This document shows, piece after piece, positions 11,848 to 24,247 of a DNA stretch of 64,000 bases. The position numbers and the translations under genes are program-made. Under the pieces are notes generated by a model, which saw only the letters and a list, made by a program, of their open reading frames with translations, made no database searches and had not been told where the DNA came from. The stretch's first letter is position 1. Every line of letters starts with the position of its first letter. Source of the DNA: Theobroma cacao (taxonomy: Eukaryota > Streptophyta > Magnoliopsida > Malvales > Malvaceae); contig NC_030852.1 in NCBI RefSeq assembly GCF_000208745.1, positions 6,015,187 through 6,079,186 of the forward strand, in the 5' to 3' direction.

Positions 11848-14570
11848 TATCAAGCCCAACTCTATTATATACTTGCCATGTCATTCATGTACTTGATAGC
11901 ATGTCTGCACGCTTGGATGCCTTGAAAAATCGTTAAAAGTCAGTATCATACCTAGTGGTACAATTAAGTCGATTAAAACCTTGAACTAGTCCAAATAGAG
12001 ATTTTAGGATGTATTTGAGAGTTATTGAACCTTAGAATGTCTTAAAATGGTGATTTGGAGTTTGAGGATTAATTTGGAATCCAATCGAGAATTTTTATAA
12101 CGTAGGGGCAAAATGGTCATTTTGTTACCTGAGGGCAAAAATTGGAATGTTGGATGAGATTTTTGACCAAGTTTGACTAATTGGAGCATAATTTGAATTT
12201 GAGAAGTGAAAAATTTCAATTTCGACATTTTTCCGAGCATAAGGGCAAACTAGTCATTTCACGTGTCTATGAGACGTAATTAGAATTTTTGAAATTTTCC
12301 ACCACCGTGATGCTTGTCAAGCCCATGAATTTGACCTATTATCATTTTTATACTTTGGATAATTAAGGTATTATATTAGGTGGTAAGAAAATACTTAATA
12401 GTTAAGTTTTAACCATGAACCATTCACACGTTGACACGTGTCAAGCTTTAATTCTTTTTTAATTTTCTTTATAAACCAACATAAACCTCTCCCAATTCTT
12501 CTTTCATTGTCGTGCAAGCCAAAGAAAAGGGGGGAAAGAATAGAAACAACCGTTGAGGAAGAAAATTCAAGAGAAATTCATCGGTTACCGAAAAACGAAG
12601 CGATCTGAGATAAGATTTTGCGATTTTAGCTTAAGATTCACCTCTCCCATGCTTTCTTTTTCATTTTCTATGGTTGAAGCCCAAACTTTCATGAAGGAAG
12701 CCATGTTGGCCGAATCAAGGGGGGGGGGAGTTTTGATGATGGTTTTTGTTAGATTTCATGCTATCTAGGTGTTTTTAGTGGTTTTGTGATATTCGGTATG
12801 AAAAACAAGCAAGAAAACCACATGTCCTTCACTAAACCCTCATTGGCCGAATTTAATAGGGGAAATATTGATGATGAATTTTGTTATATTTCATATTATT
12901 TAGCTCGTATTTGATGATTTATGGTGTCAGATATCGACAATGGTTATCGAAAAGTATAGTTCCTTTAGTGAATGACTTGACCGACAATGAGAAAATCATG
13001 GTAAATGGACTCGGATTTGATTTCTAATGATATATACAGACTTATTGGACTATGTTGACACTGATTAGCACGTTAGTTCAGAATCAGAATATATTTTGGA
13101 TGTGATAATTTAAGTCACAATCAAGTTTATTGAGGTACTTTGGGCGTATTTAAAGTATCGAAAGTGCAATGAATCTATTTGGAGTTGAATCGGATGTTTT
13201 GGCTAATTAAAAAGTGTATAGTGCAAGTTAGGTCAAATACCATTTCAGTCCAATAACAATTAAACCTACATAGAACACCATCTTTAAGTGATTATTCGAA
13301 CATTCCTCATTCAATTTCATGCATTCATATAGAGCTTGGAATAGTTTTATAACAGTTTGGCACAAATGTATTGAATTACTTGCTGTGTATTAGGTATAGG
13401 TGGTGAGCGCTCCGGTAAGGGCAAGGATATCGTATTCGAGGACCAGAAGTAGGAGTACTCCCGTTATTGTGAGTAATCAGAGTATCATCTTAACTATCTA
13501 AAGTAGTTTATACTCGTTTTTATGATTTTATAGAATAATGAACTTAAATTGTAAACTATTATGTTTTATAACTGAAGTGTTGGTTAAATGAAATGAGATT
13601 CATAATTTGGTTTGAAATTGAATCATGGTTTTGGAAATTGAGTAAGTGGAGACCATATACTTGTGTTATATATATATGTTTTGACTATTGTTAGTTATGC
13701 CGACCCTGCTTTATAATAAATGTATCGGCATAACGGGATTTGTAATTGACATATGGTTTGAATTGATGGCTTATTACAATGTGACGCATGAATGGCTGGA
13801 TTTGTGTTTGTGTGGAATATATGAACTATTTTGTTTTACCTTGAAAGGCTGGGTAATATCATATTAGCCATGTCATACTGCCAAAATTTTTATTGATTTG
13901 GTGGGGTAATTGATTAGCTTACTGGCCTATTAGAAGGGCACGGTAAACCCCGTCATATTTTACCTTAGTATGAGAGGCGCGGAGGGTATCTCCTAAGGTA
14001 GTTTAAAGTTCACTTCACGCTGAACCACCACGTGAGGGTGAAACTTAGCCAACGCCAAGGAACGGTTGTGTTTTTAAACGTAAAAATATGTTTTATGTGT
14101 ATATGTTATTTTAACAGCCTTGGCGAACTCGATTGGATGCCGTGTGCAAGGTGTCACCGAGTATAGGTTTTGGCACGAGCCAACTTTTTAAGAGAGTCAT
14201 AAGCCTTGTTGATTTTTTTTATGAAATGTAACTATTTTATATGGGTTGAAATGAGTTTTAATGCTATGAATCATATTATGATGAGATGTTTTAATTATCT
14301 CCATTTACTCGGTTTTAGATGTTATAGATGATCTTTGCTTACTCACTCGGTTTATAAAAACTCACCACCCTTCTTTTCACCCATTTCAGGCTCAGGGCAG
14401 TTTATAGACCGTCGATTTTGTCGAGGGTTTGCTTTTGGATTCGCACCCTTAGAAATCGTAGGTTTACAGTCGTGTTTATTTTTGTTATTTTGGGGCTCAC
14501 ATGTCATTGTAGAATATTTTTGTATACCTTGGCGCAGTGTGCTATTATGTATACGTAATTTATTTTGTTA
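11848..14570 (+). mobile_element. LTR of subfamily B, copy 1, right end lost in the assembly gap
   Basis: Starts TATCAAGCCCAACTC, parallel to TGTCAAGCCCTACTC at 58291, and follows that copy throughout. At 14570 it corresponds to about 60775, so about 435 bp remain, which would fit within the 510-bp N gap. The presumed left target duplication is GTTTC (11843-11847). It was probably a solo LTR inserted in the LARD LTR, because LARD sequence resumes after the gap. Donor 1 is degraded (ATAAGA instead of GTAAGA, 12610). The middle exon is 13400-13468 and the acceptor CATTTCAG ends at 14389. Confidence 0.8.
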
Positions 14571-15080
14571 NNNNNNNNNNNNNNNNNNNNNNNNNNNNNN
14601 NNNNNNNNNNNNNNNNNNNNNNNNNNNNNNNNNNNNNNNNNNNNNNNNNNNNNNNNNNNNNNNNNNNNNNNNNNNNNNNNNNNNNNNNNNNNNNNNNNNN
14701 NNNNNNNNNNNNNNNNNNNNNNNNNNNNNNNNNNNNNNNNNNNNNNNNNNNNNNNNNNNNNNNNNNNNNNNNNNNNNNNNNNNNNNNNNNNNNNNNNNNN
14801 NNNNNNNNNNNNNNNNNNNNNNNNNNNNNNNNNNNNNNNNNNNNNNNNNNNNNNNNNNNNNNNNNNNNNNNNNNNNNNNNNNNNNNNNNNNNNNNNNNNN
14901 NNNNNNNNNNNNNNNNNNNNNNNNNNNNNNNNNNNNNNNNNNNNNNNNNNNNNNNNNNNNNNNNNNNNNNNNNNNNNNNNNNNNNNNNNNNNNNNNNNNN
15001 NNNNNNNNNNNNNNNNNNNNNNNNNNNNNNNNNNNNNNNNNNNNNNNNNNNNNNNNNNNNNNNNNNNNNNNNNNNNNNNN
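14571..15080. other. Assembly gap (510 N)
   Basis: Unknown sequence. By comparison with the uninterrupted copies it should hold the right end of the subfamily B LTR, its target duplication and the LARD LTR segment equivalent to about 22330-22380, which includes CTCGCTGCAGCGAG-type palindromes. Frames made of X across it are meaningless. Confidence 0.99.
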
Positions 15081-15318
15081 TTTGCACTAAAAATCCATTT
15101 GGTGCTACAATAAAATCAATTTGCAAGAAAATGGGACATTCTCAAGATTCATCATGCCAATTTCAACATGAAATACTCAAAAATTTCCAAAGTTCGACAT
15201 GCCAAATTTTCACATGCATTACAACCATATACTATATTCATGAACTTTTATCTCACAAACATATATATACATATATACGTAAATAAACACCAATACCACC
15301 ATCATCTCACCTAGCTCA

Positions 15319-15545
15319 TGTGCATCCCCTCACATCGTGCACATAACCGGAGTCATCGTGTGCATCCCCCCACATCGTGCACATAACCGGAGTCATCGTG
15401 TGCATCCCCCCCACATCGTGCACAGTCAGTGCCATCGTGTACATCCCCTCACATTGTGCACACGAGCACTATCATCATCTATCTCCCTCACCACAGTCAT
15501 CACCGGCATGTGCATCCCCCCATATCGTGCACACGCGTGGTCATA
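15319..15545. repeat. 40-bp minisatellite (CATCGTG(T)GCATCCCCCC type)
   Basis: Near-perfect 40-bp units at 15321, 15361 and 15401, with variant units up to 15545, contain ACATCGTGCACATAACCGG followed by AGTCATCGTGTGCATCC. It has one unit more than the sister LTR (22613-22800) and recurs at 35617-35815. The overlapping frames it opens on the plus strand are antisense to the element and I do not treat them as genes. Confidence 0.85.
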
Positions 15546-16890
15546 ATTATCACACTAAATCAACTATCAATGCACAACATATATATATATATATATCAAC
15601 ATAATGTAGTAGTGCATGAATCCATAACATCCACATGTCACAACATAAAGACAATTTATCAAAGGTTTGTTCCCAAGGCACACATTTTTAAGAAAAGTTG
15701 GATAAAATCAATCAATGTTTGTGCAAATAGATTCACATTCCCAAGTCAAATTTTGAAGTGCAAGTTCACTCACCGGTATTGTTGAACCTCTAATTGTCTC
15801 TAACCTCCACTAATGGTTCAAATGGGCAGGTGAGGCCTTGTTGGAACCTATACACACCCAACATCACAACCAACCCAAATTGGCATTAATAAAATTCTAA
15901 AAGCTATTTCTTAACTTAAGTTCAACTAGTTATTCCTAACTAGTTTTCAATCACCATTAGGTGGCTATATATTTCACTACTCGAGTCACCTTAAAAATGA
16001 ATAATAATTTCAACAATAGATTAACTCACCACTCTAATCATCAACCATTATCAACAACTTGAAAATTTAACTTAATTCATTACTCACCTTGGTGGTTTTT
16101 TGTAGTTGAATTCCTTTTCAAAAGCTTCCAAGCTACTATGGCAAGTCTCTCTTTCTCTCTCTAAAAATTTCAACTAGTGAGAGAAAGTGCTGAACAAAGA
16201 CTTTTGAGGGTTTTAAGGTGGGAGAGTGAAAAAGCACAAAGGTTTTATGACAAAGTGCACAAAAGCATGAAAATTGGAGCTAGAGAGAGAAAGTTATGGA
16301 AGTTGCAAAGCAAGCTTCCATGGAGGATAAAAGGAACGTGAAAGGGGAGGAAGAAGAAGAAGGAGAAGCTATTGGAAGCTGCTGGAGCTCAGATATTTAT
16401 GCTTCAAGTTAATTCAAATTTCCATCGAAATTACCAAAATGCCCTTAACATGTTGGTTTTGTCTTCCTCCCTTCCTTTGTGCAACCTTTTTGCTCTTTGA
16501 CACCAAAACAAAGTCCATAATAGTCTAAAGGTACTCGGGTTTACGAAACTTAAAAATTTAAACTTGAGATGCAAAATGACCATTTTGCCCTTATTGTGGA
16601 AATTATCGTTATTTTTATCTTCCTCATTTATTTACCATCATAAACATCATTTATTCATTCCTTAGGCCTATTTAGACCTTAATAGCATCAAAAAAATCCA
16701 CTCGTAGGAGCTCATCAAGAGAAATTACGAAATTACCCTTGGTCCGCATTATCGCGTCTACTTCTAGTTATGTCTATGGAGATCGAGATTTCACCGGTTC
16801 ACTTCTAAATTACCCTTTGAACTCAGTAACCAACCTCAATTGGTATCTGTAAACTTTATTAGCCATCGTATCAAAATACAGGGTTCTACA

Positions 16891-19800
16891 GTTTCCCTCA
16901 CTTAAAATGAATTCGTCCTCGAATTCAAATCGGCGTAGGGTGAATAATCAAAGTTCTAAATTTCTACCACATCACTTTCGTCGAGGATTCTTAACATGGA
17001 ATCTTGGTTTATGCATCATATCGACTTCCAATCCTATAGAAAACTCGACAATGTCATAGTATATAGTTATGTGTACTACTCTTGTTGGATCAAAGCAATA
17101 TCATCCTTCATTTTATGAAGAGAATTCAAATAAGCTATTAATTCTGGTCACACCTCAATCAAATCATCCTTAAATCATCAATTATGCATGTTTAGTTAAC
17201 CATCCGCAACTCCTCTACCTTGCTCCTTTGTCAAACCTTCCAATATTCAAGCATCTATTCCACCATTGACTATGGGTTTAATTTGTCAACCAATCTCTAT
17301 TTCATTTTTTTCATTCTCCCATACAAATTTCATTTAAACATTTCATAATACATAAGGATCAAATGATCTTTATTCATTTCATCTAATTTTTTTTAATATC
17401 AAAGATGATTCAAATCTAGTAACCATTAGTCATTATATTCTCAAAAACAAACTCCAATCCTTTCATAATCGAGTGCTCACTAGATAAATCTCAACTTATA
17501 CCACAAGGCATTTCAATAAATCATGACATTCCACATACTCCCTTATAATCTTAACCAATCTCTTTAATCAATAACTCAACCTCTCAAGATTAAAGTTGCT
17601 CAAAATTTTCCCTTTAAAGTTCCTTTCCAAGTCTCATTTTGATTACTAATCATTTCTATGTTTCCAATGTCATAGCTAATTTGCTCGTCATCAATCACCT
17701 ACAACATATCTAACTTGATATTTCTCAAATTTACTCCAAACATAAGATCTCATGGCCTTATTAGTTCATCAATCTGAAGATCAAATTAAACATTTATCTC
17801 TCCTTAAGTGCACTTTAAAATTTAAGAATCATCTATTAAGACCTTTATTATATTAACTTCTTTTGTCCTTTTTACCTTAGAAAATTAAATCCATAATCAT
17901 TCATTTTGAATCATGAGCTTTATACCAATCAAGGCAGATTTTACACTTTTAATTATACAAATTCAAATGCACACCTTTACGCATAAGCTACAAACTTTTT
18001 CCCGCATCTTTATATATCAAACTATATATATTGAAGCTATACCAAAACCGATACATCATTTTCCATTGCCCCTTAGGATATTAAATTCATGTCATACTTC
18101 TCTATTTATGTACTTCATAATAACCTAACAATTTCTAACTCACCGTTAAGCTAGTTCATATGCCAAGCCTTTCAGGCTATATCAAAACACAAAGTTTTAT
18201 CATGATATAATAGAATTTGATGAACTCATACCAAAAGTATAAACACTTACTTTTAAGCTAACAGCATTATAATCCACTTGTTCACTGCCAAAATCAGTGA
18301 TAAATTATCTTAATCATTGTCTAGCACTATGACCATTGATAGAATATCATCATCGAATCAAATTATAACTAACTTTGCATGAGCTTTTATACCAATATGC
18401 AACATATATATCCATACATATATATTTCCAAAAATTTTAACTTCGAATAGCCTTAGGCATATTAAGCTCAATAAGCCATCTATAAAACCAAAATAACCAA
18501 CAATCAAGTTTAGAATCAATTCTTCTTATAGTTGGTTAGATCATGCTCATCATTTGTGGTGAATACACAAAGCTAATCCTAATATTCTATTCTCATACTA
18601 GAATTGACCACTAATTGGCACTATCCCCAAAGCACCACGTGTCCTAAAAATAGATTTTTCTTAGCCAAAATTCATATTCTAATATCATGCTTCTAGGTCG
18701 TAGCTCATTACCAAAGTCTTTACTCATATATAAATACTCATCATCTCTTTTCTAAGTAGATTTCTACAATTTCTGTCGCGTATTTCTATTCCCTTACCAA
18801 GGGTAGTATCATTCAATCAAACGATGTCACCCTCATTCTCTAAACATTTGAAGCATAGTTCAACCTTCCACTATCCTTATCAGGCACTTTGCCTTGATAA
18901 TTACTTAAAATAAATTGGAACTTGTGGGGGAAGCACATTTCACAATTTATGCCTTGCGTCTACAATTATGTCGAGACCAGAACCTCATCGGGTCCACAAA
19001 ACGGTAGGATCATCATTGCCTCAAACTAGTATTTCCAAGTATACTTATGCTTGTATCATATCTTCATATTTATGTGACACGTCAGTCATGAGCCCAACTT
19101 AACTGTATAGCCATTTGCTCTTTGAGCTTTAATGTTTTCTCATTGTGAAAAATCTCTCGAATCTATCTTACCAAGGTGTTCACTAGGTGGGTACATGTTC
19201 GTAATTTACTGTTCAATGCCTAAAGTAGCGAACACAATCTCATCATTAAAGTTCTACCCTTATCTATCAATCATAGCTCCCTTGCACATTTACCTATACA
19301 TTGTTGGGTTACTCACAAGCCACTCATGGCCATCCAAATTTCGACCTCTTATAGTAAGTCAAGCTAATATATTCTCTTATGCTTTTCCATACACTTCTAA
19401 AACACTTAAACACTTCTTTTAATAGGGTTCCATTGAGAACTTAATCAATCAAAGGCTTATCTACAAAGCCACGCATAACTTTAACAATTTAATATATATT
19501 CGATAACATTTAGCTCATTAACCCTACTGGACATTATTTTAAAATCTCCCAAGGTGTTCGTGTTTTTAGTTTGGATCATACCATCTAACTTAGTATAATT
19601 GCATTAATTATCCTTAAGCTTTTTATGCTCAGCATATCAACATTCATATTTCCCCCTCATTCATGTTATTGATCTTGTTAGGGTATATATGGCTTTTCAA
19701 CCTTTCACAATACATTCCACATTTATGCCAAGGCATTCTCAATCTCATGCCAAGCCTATAGGCATGTAACCATAAATCAGGTTAAACTCTCATATGGGAT

Positions 19801-21331
19801 ATCTCCTTCCATATGATGCATGGGGATCACAAGATGTACAACTCCAAGTGTATGCCTACATATTGGTAACCTCCATATATTTTATGATCATGGAAACCAC
19901 AATTTGCAAAACTAGCTTTCTATCACAAGTTTGTGATCAGAACATTAATCTCCACATATCTCACTTTGGACATACTTCACTACCAACATTCATATACCTT
20001 TACCAAAACATTCAGTGCAAATTGATTAAGCAATGATCACCAAATTTACTCTTAGGTACACATATATCAAATTGTATACCACTTAGTGTTAAGATCTTAA
20101 CTTTACTCATCAATTCTCAACCAATTACATCCATAAGATAGACAATTCATGTAATTTTTATATCTTGCCTTTGCAGTCATAAGATCAAAATTTCTTAAAC
20201 TTAAGATGCAGAAGCTTCCTCTCAGAGCATATATGAAAATCCACATGTTTTAAGTCCCTTACCTTTGGAGAAGTCACATTCAAGACTAATCATTTACATC
20301 ATAGGTTGCATATTGAACCAAACATATTTTTAAATTGACCTTTAAAGCAATTCATATATCGATCTTCATATAGAACTCCATATGGCACTCAGACTAAATT
20401 TGTCATTTTCATGTCACTTAATTTCAAACTGCTAAACTCACATCTAGTCCTTTAATCCTTTGGCTCCACACTAAGCATAGCAAAATTCAAGCTCATCCTT
20501 AGAGTAGATCATTAACTAGCCTTTTACTTCATAACCATACATCAATTATAATAATCAGTGATTTTCACCCTTGAGCTAATTCATGCAATTATAACCATAA
20601 ACCACAATAATTCAATTCAAGCCTTAGAATCTCGCAATTATTTAATTAGAATCAAAACCAACTCCATGTAGGCTATTACACACATATTCGCATATAAATT
20701 ATTTCGAAAGCCCAACACCATTTCTATAGGGGCATGACAAGCTCATTTAACATAGTGCACTTACCTTCGTGCACCTAAACGTTGGTTTACACTTTCCTCG
20801 ATACTTAAATTTATAAACCTCAAGCGAGTCATAACAATCACTATTCATTCCAATCAAAATACAGCTCTTATTACCATTATCGTACATCCTCTCTATATTG
20901 ACCTCAAATACAATCCATGGTCTCCAAATTAAAATTTTTTTTCCTTGATAGCCATGGGTTCGAATCATAATTCCACCAAATGAATAAATTATTATGGACC
21001 TAACAGTCTAACTCTACCTTCCTCCATTCATAGTTGGAGGAATATATCATTATATTGACCTTTCATTAGGAGCATTTGCTTAAAAATCTTTCTAATAACA
21101 GCTCGTGTCTTGGGTGGCATCTCAAACCCAAACAACGGCGTCACTTATGACTTTTGCATAACATTAGCAAGAGGGTAGATTACTAGGAATAGGAGTTTCT
21201 ATAGCCTCCTGTCTATGAATTATGCTGCAATCACAAACCATAAACAAGACTCTACATTAACTCCGACAACTTCGCTGATTGACACAAAAATCCCTAAGAC
21301 TTGACTAAACCTAAAGCTCTGATACCACCTT
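16891..21331 (-). mobile_element. Internal domain of the LARD-like element, non-coding
   Basis: On the minus strand it begins at the PBS and leader. At 21120 a start codon opens a 29-codon frame beginning MPPKTRAVIRK, which looks like the start of a gypsy gag and stops early. The remaining 4 kb has only short scattered frames (largest 96 codons at 19132-19422 on the other strand). I recognise no zinc knuckle, protease, RT or integrase motif. The sequence is strongly AT-biased. It ends in the PPT at 16891-16903. Either it is a true LARD with a conserved non-coding core or a very decayed gypsy interior. Confidence 0.7.
21316..21327 (-). promoter_or_regulatory. Primer-binding site, tRNA-iMet type (LARD)
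   Basis: The minus strand reads TGGTATCAGAGC, an exact complement to the 3' end of plant initiator tRNA-Met. It lies four bases from the LTR edge. It fixes the element's orientation and the identity of the 21332-24302 repeat as its 5' LTR. Confidence 0.9.
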
Positions 21332-21989
21332 TGTCACAGCCCAAATTTCAAGCCATGATCAGAGCATGGGCCCAATGGGCTTAGCCCACTAAGCCCAAGC
21401 AAGCTTATTTATGCAATTCCGATCATCATTCCTAAAACCTCATATTGTAATTCTTAACTAAAAATATTTCAGAAATATGTTATAGTGACCCAATATTCAC
21501 CATTTTATTATGTCAAAATAATGTCATCCGTTTGCCAACTCATAGTGGCATCCGTAATCAAATATACATATTTAACTTATAATATGGACTCTAGCATATT
21601 ACATTACATATACTTGTTCAAAGGCAACAGACTCTTGACCGTCAGCAAAGTGACCGGTGGGTGAAGGTACAGCTACTGAGATGCTATAGTACCTACCAAA
21701 AAAGCGAATATATGTGTGCGACTCAATCTAGGTCCCAACTACCTCCAAATCTGAAAATATGAAGTTTAAAAACGTGAGCATAAAACCCAGTGAGTGAAAA
21801 TAAGAAGGGAACAAGCAATTAATAGGAAGAATTTGGAAATCATAATGCAATTGATTTAGTTTCTTACTAAAAACCCCTCATTTCAAACTTTGATAAATAA
21901 CCTCATAGTGTTGCAAAAACCCAAGGTCAATCCGTGAAGTTAAATGGGTGAAAAATATGTCAAAATCAAGTAAGATAGCAAGCATGGTA

Positions 21990-22350
21990 GCAAGTTTCTT
22001 GCTGCAGCAAAGTTCATTCTCACTGAAGCGAGATTCAGGCGGACAAAACAGAAAGTTTCTCGCAGCAGTGAGAAATAGTGTTAGTTTGCATGTGTTTTAG
22101 TTTTTCTAGCATATCTCCCACTACAAAAGTCCAATTGACCTTATTTTTAAACCATTAGAAATCTAAAAGTCAGAGCTACAACTTTGATGTTTACCACTTT
22201 TACCAGTTTAAACGGGAAGGTGGTCAACATCTTCATCGAAGTAAAAGCACTGCATCAGAACCTGAGAGTTTCTCACTGTAGCAAGATTTATTCTCGCTGC
22301 TGCGAGTTGCTGGCTATCAAAACAAAATATCTCTCGTTGCAGCGAGAAGT
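21990..22350. repeat. CTCGCTGCAGCGAG-type palindrome array (LARD 5' LTR)
   Basis: About six degenerate half- or whole-palindromes, such as TTCTTGCTGCAGCAAAG and CTCGTTGCAGCGAG, alternate with 20-200 bp of spacer. It is equivalent to 11557-11840 in the sister LTR and 35200-35400 and 27449-27720 in the solo copies. Confidence 0.7.
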
Positions 22351-22612
22351 AGAGCACCTAAATGTAAAAACTACCTCCTTTGCACTAAAAATCCATTTGG
22401 TGCTGCAATAAAATCAATTTGCAAGAAAATGGGACATTCTCAAGATTCATCATGCCAATTTCAGCATGAAATACTCAAAAATTTCCAAAGTTCAACATGC
22501 CAAATTTTCACATGCATTACAACCATATACTATATTCATGAACTTTTATCTCATAAACATATATATACATATATACATAAATAAACACCAACACCACCAC
22601 CATCTCACGCAG

Positions 22613-22800
22613 CTCATGTGCATCCCCCCACATCGTGCACATAACCGAAGTCATCGTGTGCATCCCCCCCATATCGTGCACAGTCAGTGCCATCGTGTAC
22701 ATCCCCCCACATCGTGCACACGGGGCACTATCATCATCTATCTCCCTCACCACAGTCATCACCGGCATGTGCATCCCCCCACATCATGCACACGCGCGGT
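22613..22800. repeat. 40-bp minisatellite, second LARD LTR copy
   Basis: Same unit as 15319-15545 with one fewer full repeat. Both copies end in the same variant (CATCACCGGCATGTGCATCC followed by the last CACATC(A/G)TGCACACG). Confidence 0.85.
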
Positions 22801-22832
22801 CATAATTATCACACAATATCAACTATCAATGC

Positions 22833-22838
<6 letters not shown>

Positions 22839-22888
<50 letters not shown>
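22839..22888. repeat. (AT)n microsatellite
   Basis: About 25 uninterrupted AT dinucleotides at the site where the sister LTR (15582-15595) has about seven. It lies inside an LTR, so it arose or expanded after insertion, or reflects assembly error. Confidence 0.95.
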
Positions 22889-22891
<3 letters not shown>

Positions 22892-24247
22892 ACATAATGT
22901 AGTAGTGCATGAATCCATAACATCCACATGTCACAACATAAAGACAATTTATCAAAGGTTTGTTCCCAAGGCACACATTTTTAAGAAAAGTTGGATAAAA
23001 TCAATCAATGTTTGTGCAAATAGATTCACATTCCCAAGTCAAATTTTGAAGTGCAAGTTCACTCACCGGTATTGTTGAACCTCTAATTGTCTCTAACCTC
23101 CACTAATGGTTCAAATGGGCAGGTGAGGCCTTGTTGGAACCTATACACACCCAACATCACAACCAACCCAAATTGGCATTAATAAAATTCTAAAAGCTAT
23201 TTCTTAACTTAAGTTCAACTAGTTATTCCTAACTAGTTTTCAATCACCATTAGGTGGCTATATATTNACAACATCACAAATAACCCAAATTGGAATTAAT
23301 AAAATTCTAAAAGCTATTTCTTAACTCAAGTTCAGCTAGTTATTCCTAACTAGCTTTCAATCACCATTAGGTGGTTATTTATTTCATTACTCTAGTCACC
23401 TTAAAAATGAATAACAATCTCAACAATAGATTAACTCACCACTCTAATCATCAACCATTATCAACAACTTGAAAATTTAACCTAATTTATTACTCACCTT
23501 GGTGGTTTTTTGTAGTTGAATTCTTTTTCAAAAGCTTCCAAGCTACTATGGCAAGTCTTTTTTTCTCTTTCTAAAACTTTCAACTAGTGAGAGAAAGTGC
23601 TGAACAAAGACTTTTGAGGGTTTTAAAGTAGGAGAGTGAAAGAGCACAAAAGTTTTATGAAAAAGTGCACAAAAGCATGAAAATTAAAACTAGAGAGAGA
23701 AAGTTATGGAAGTTGCAAAGCAAGCTTCCATGGAGGATAAAAGGAACGTGAAAGGGGAGGAAGAAGAAGAAGGAGAAGCTGCTGGAAGCTGCTGAAACTC
23801 AGATATTTATCCTTCAAGTTAATCCAAATTTCCACCGAAATTACCAAAATGCCTTTAACATGTTGGTTTTGTCTTCCTCCCATCCTTTGTGCAACCTTTT
23901 TGCTCTTTTGACACCGAAACAAAGTCCATAATAGTCTAAAAGTACTCGGGTTCACGAAACTTAAAAATTTAGACCCGAGATGCAAAATGACCATTTTGCC
24001 TTTACCGTGAAAATTATCATTATTTTTATCTTCCCCATTTATTTACCATCATAAACATCATTTATTCATTCCTGAGGCCTATTTAGACCTTAATAGCATA
24101 AAAAAACCCACTCGTAGGAGCTCACCAAGAGAAATTATGAAATTACCCCTAGTTTGCATTATCGTGTCAACTTCTAGTTATGTGTCTATAGAGATCGAGA
24201 TTTCACATGTTCACTTATGAATTACCCTTTTAACTCAGTAATAAACC

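Larger units (their letters stand above)
7994..16890 (-). mobile_element. 3' LTR of the LARD-like element, interrupted by two solo LTRs and an N gap
   Basis: LTR sequence is present at 7994-8627, 11482-11847 and 15081-16890. It matches 21332-24302 closely; for example the first ~240 bases differ at only about a dozen positions. It ends TGTCACAG..TTCTACA on the plus strand. Inserted in it are a subfamily A solo LTR (8628-11476) and a subfamily B LTR (11848 into the gap). The piece between the B right end and 15081 is lost in the gap. Confidence 0.85.

Noticed and set aside
12553..12768. 71-codon frame in the B LTR
   Set aside because: It sits across the degraded donor 1 and a G-run, is not kept in B copy 2, and has no domain.
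14335..15286. Long frames of 182-251 codons across the N gap
   Set aside because: They consist mostly of undetermined bases. The flanking sequence is LTR.
15337..15785. Open frames rich in H, P and C over the D minisatellite (also 22466-22897, 35502-36011)
   Set aside because: They are produced by a 40-bp repeat, lie antisense to the LTR transcript direction, and change frame between units. Their presence in three LTR copies reflects repeat homology, not protein conservation.
17000..21000. Search for reverse transcriptase, integrase or protease motifs in the LARD interior
   Set aside because: None found by reading both strands. Short frames such as 19132-19422 carry no motif, so they were not listed as genes.
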